Below are positions 42,201 through 42,507 of a stretch of DNA of 42,507 bases, piece after piece. Made by a program: the position numbers and the translations under genes. This DNA comes from an uncultured Oscillospiraceae bacterium (GTDB lineage: Bacteria > Bacillota > Clostridia > Oscillospirales > Oscillospiraceae): positions 1-42,507 of the forward strand of contig CAJLCG010000004.1 in NCBI GenBank assembly GCA_905205085.1. Direction: 5' to 3'. Every line of letters begins with the position of its first letter. Position 1 is the stretch's first letter. A model generated the notes under the pieces. The model was not told where the DNA came from and did no database searches. It worked only from the letters and a program-made list of their open reading frames with translations.

Positions 42201-42507
42201 TTATCTTTGTTGTACAGCTGCATTGGCCTGTTCCAGACGCTGTATCAGCAGGGGAATGGCCGTATTCAGCCAAAAATCTCCGCTGAGCCAACCAGTGGAC
42301 ATGCCGACGTGAGTTTGGGCAAACTGCTCCACAAAGTAGTCCTCTCCCGGTGCGGGCAGCGCACCGGTCAGCGTGGAAAACGTACGGAGGACATCTTCTC
42401 GAAGCGCTTTGGGAGAGTAAGGCAGCGGCACATCTTGGTATTGCTCTTTTAGATACTCCCACAGAAAGGGATCACCCCGCAGACCCCATTGGAGGGGCTC
42501 CGAATCA
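42201..42507 (-). CDS. C-terminal part of an unrecognised protein (cut at the right edge)
   Basis: The minus-strand frame ending at TAA (42201-42203) stays open to the window edge, giving the last 101 residues of a larger gene whose start is outside. The visible part is acidic and aromatic (LQWGLRGDPFLWEYLKEQY, LREDVLRTFSTLTG, GEDYFVEQFAQTHVGMSTGWLSGDFWLNTAIPLLIQRLEQA), looks helical and soluble, and matches no family I know. A possible internal GTG start at 42431 exists, but the reading continues in frame above it in the same style, so the gene probably extends outward. It ends at the shared terminator. Confidence 0.7.
   Translation of the reverse strand, partial: DSEPLQWGLRGDPFLWEYLKEQYQDVPLPYSPKALREDVLRTFSTLTGALPAPGEDYFVEQFAQTHVGMSTGWLSGDFWLNTAIPLLIQRLEQANAAVQQR

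Noticed and set aside
1..42507. tRNA, rRNA, CRISPR arrays, insertion sequences, phage or integrase genes
   Set aside because: None seen on either strand; no repeated spacers, transposase motifs or attachment-type direct repeats were found.

Overview
The window is GC-rich, has strong Shine-Dalgarno sites, consensus sigma-A-type promoters and hairpin-plus-T terminators, and carries a set of genes typical of anaerobic gut Firmicutes: a YesM/YesN-type two-component system, a Bce-type peptide-resistance module, oleate hydratase and an FMN-riboswitch rib operon. I infer a clostridial organism of the Oscillospiraceae / Flavonifractor-Lawsonibacter type; no rRNA or tRNA is present to confirm this. 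Both edges cut a gene: an mglA-like ABC ATPase at the left and an unrecognised gene at the right.

Layout. 1-6.3 kb (minus strand): a sugar-sensing and uptake block of response regulator, histidine kinase, a sugar-binding lipoprotein that probably acts as sensor, the galactose-binding transport protein (mglB) and the ATPase mglA. 6.6-7.2 kb: a YcxB-like membrane protein. 7.4-10 kb: cytosine permease and cytosine deaminase (codBA). 10-12.5 kb: a predicted ABC-class ATPase divergent from a TetR/DhaS-like regulator. 12.6-15.3 kb: oleate hydratase and a second TetR regulator. 15.5-19.4 kb: small proteins of unknown role, an NTF2-fold protein, and a membrane-protein / Sel1-repeat pair. 19.4-23.9 kb: a five-gene minus-strand operon (acetyltransferase, flavodoxin-type reductase, alpha/beta hydrolase, cyclophilin-like lipoprotein, CMD-cupin) divergent from a LysR regulator. 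23.9-28.4 kb: the riboflavin operon ribD-ribE-ribBA-ribH plus a HAD phosphatase, behind an FMN riboswitch. 28.5-29 kb: a flavin reductase. 29.2-33.7 kb: sbcD-sbcC. 33.8-35.3 kb: MarR regulator and a FUSC-like membrane protein. 35.5-40 kb: bceRSAB-like module. 40.4-42.5 kb: an AIM24-family protein, an SH3 lipoprotein and the cut right-edge gene.

The strongest unusual observation is that the mglB product reads as a natural circular permutation of the galactose/glucose-binding protein. The segment that forms the N-terminal ~84 residues of the E. coli protein lies at its C-terminus, yet almost all sugar-contacting residues are kept. It sits next to a conventionally ordered sugar-binding lipoprotein encoded with the kinase. 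Other points worth following are a candidate for the poorly assigned riboflavin-pathway phosphatase, two tandem terminators behind the FMN riboswitch, a 31-bp palindrome on the marR promoter, a BceR-like box over the kinase stop codon, a leader terminator before the sugar response regulator, and a shared inverted repeat before the second tetR and an orphan gene.
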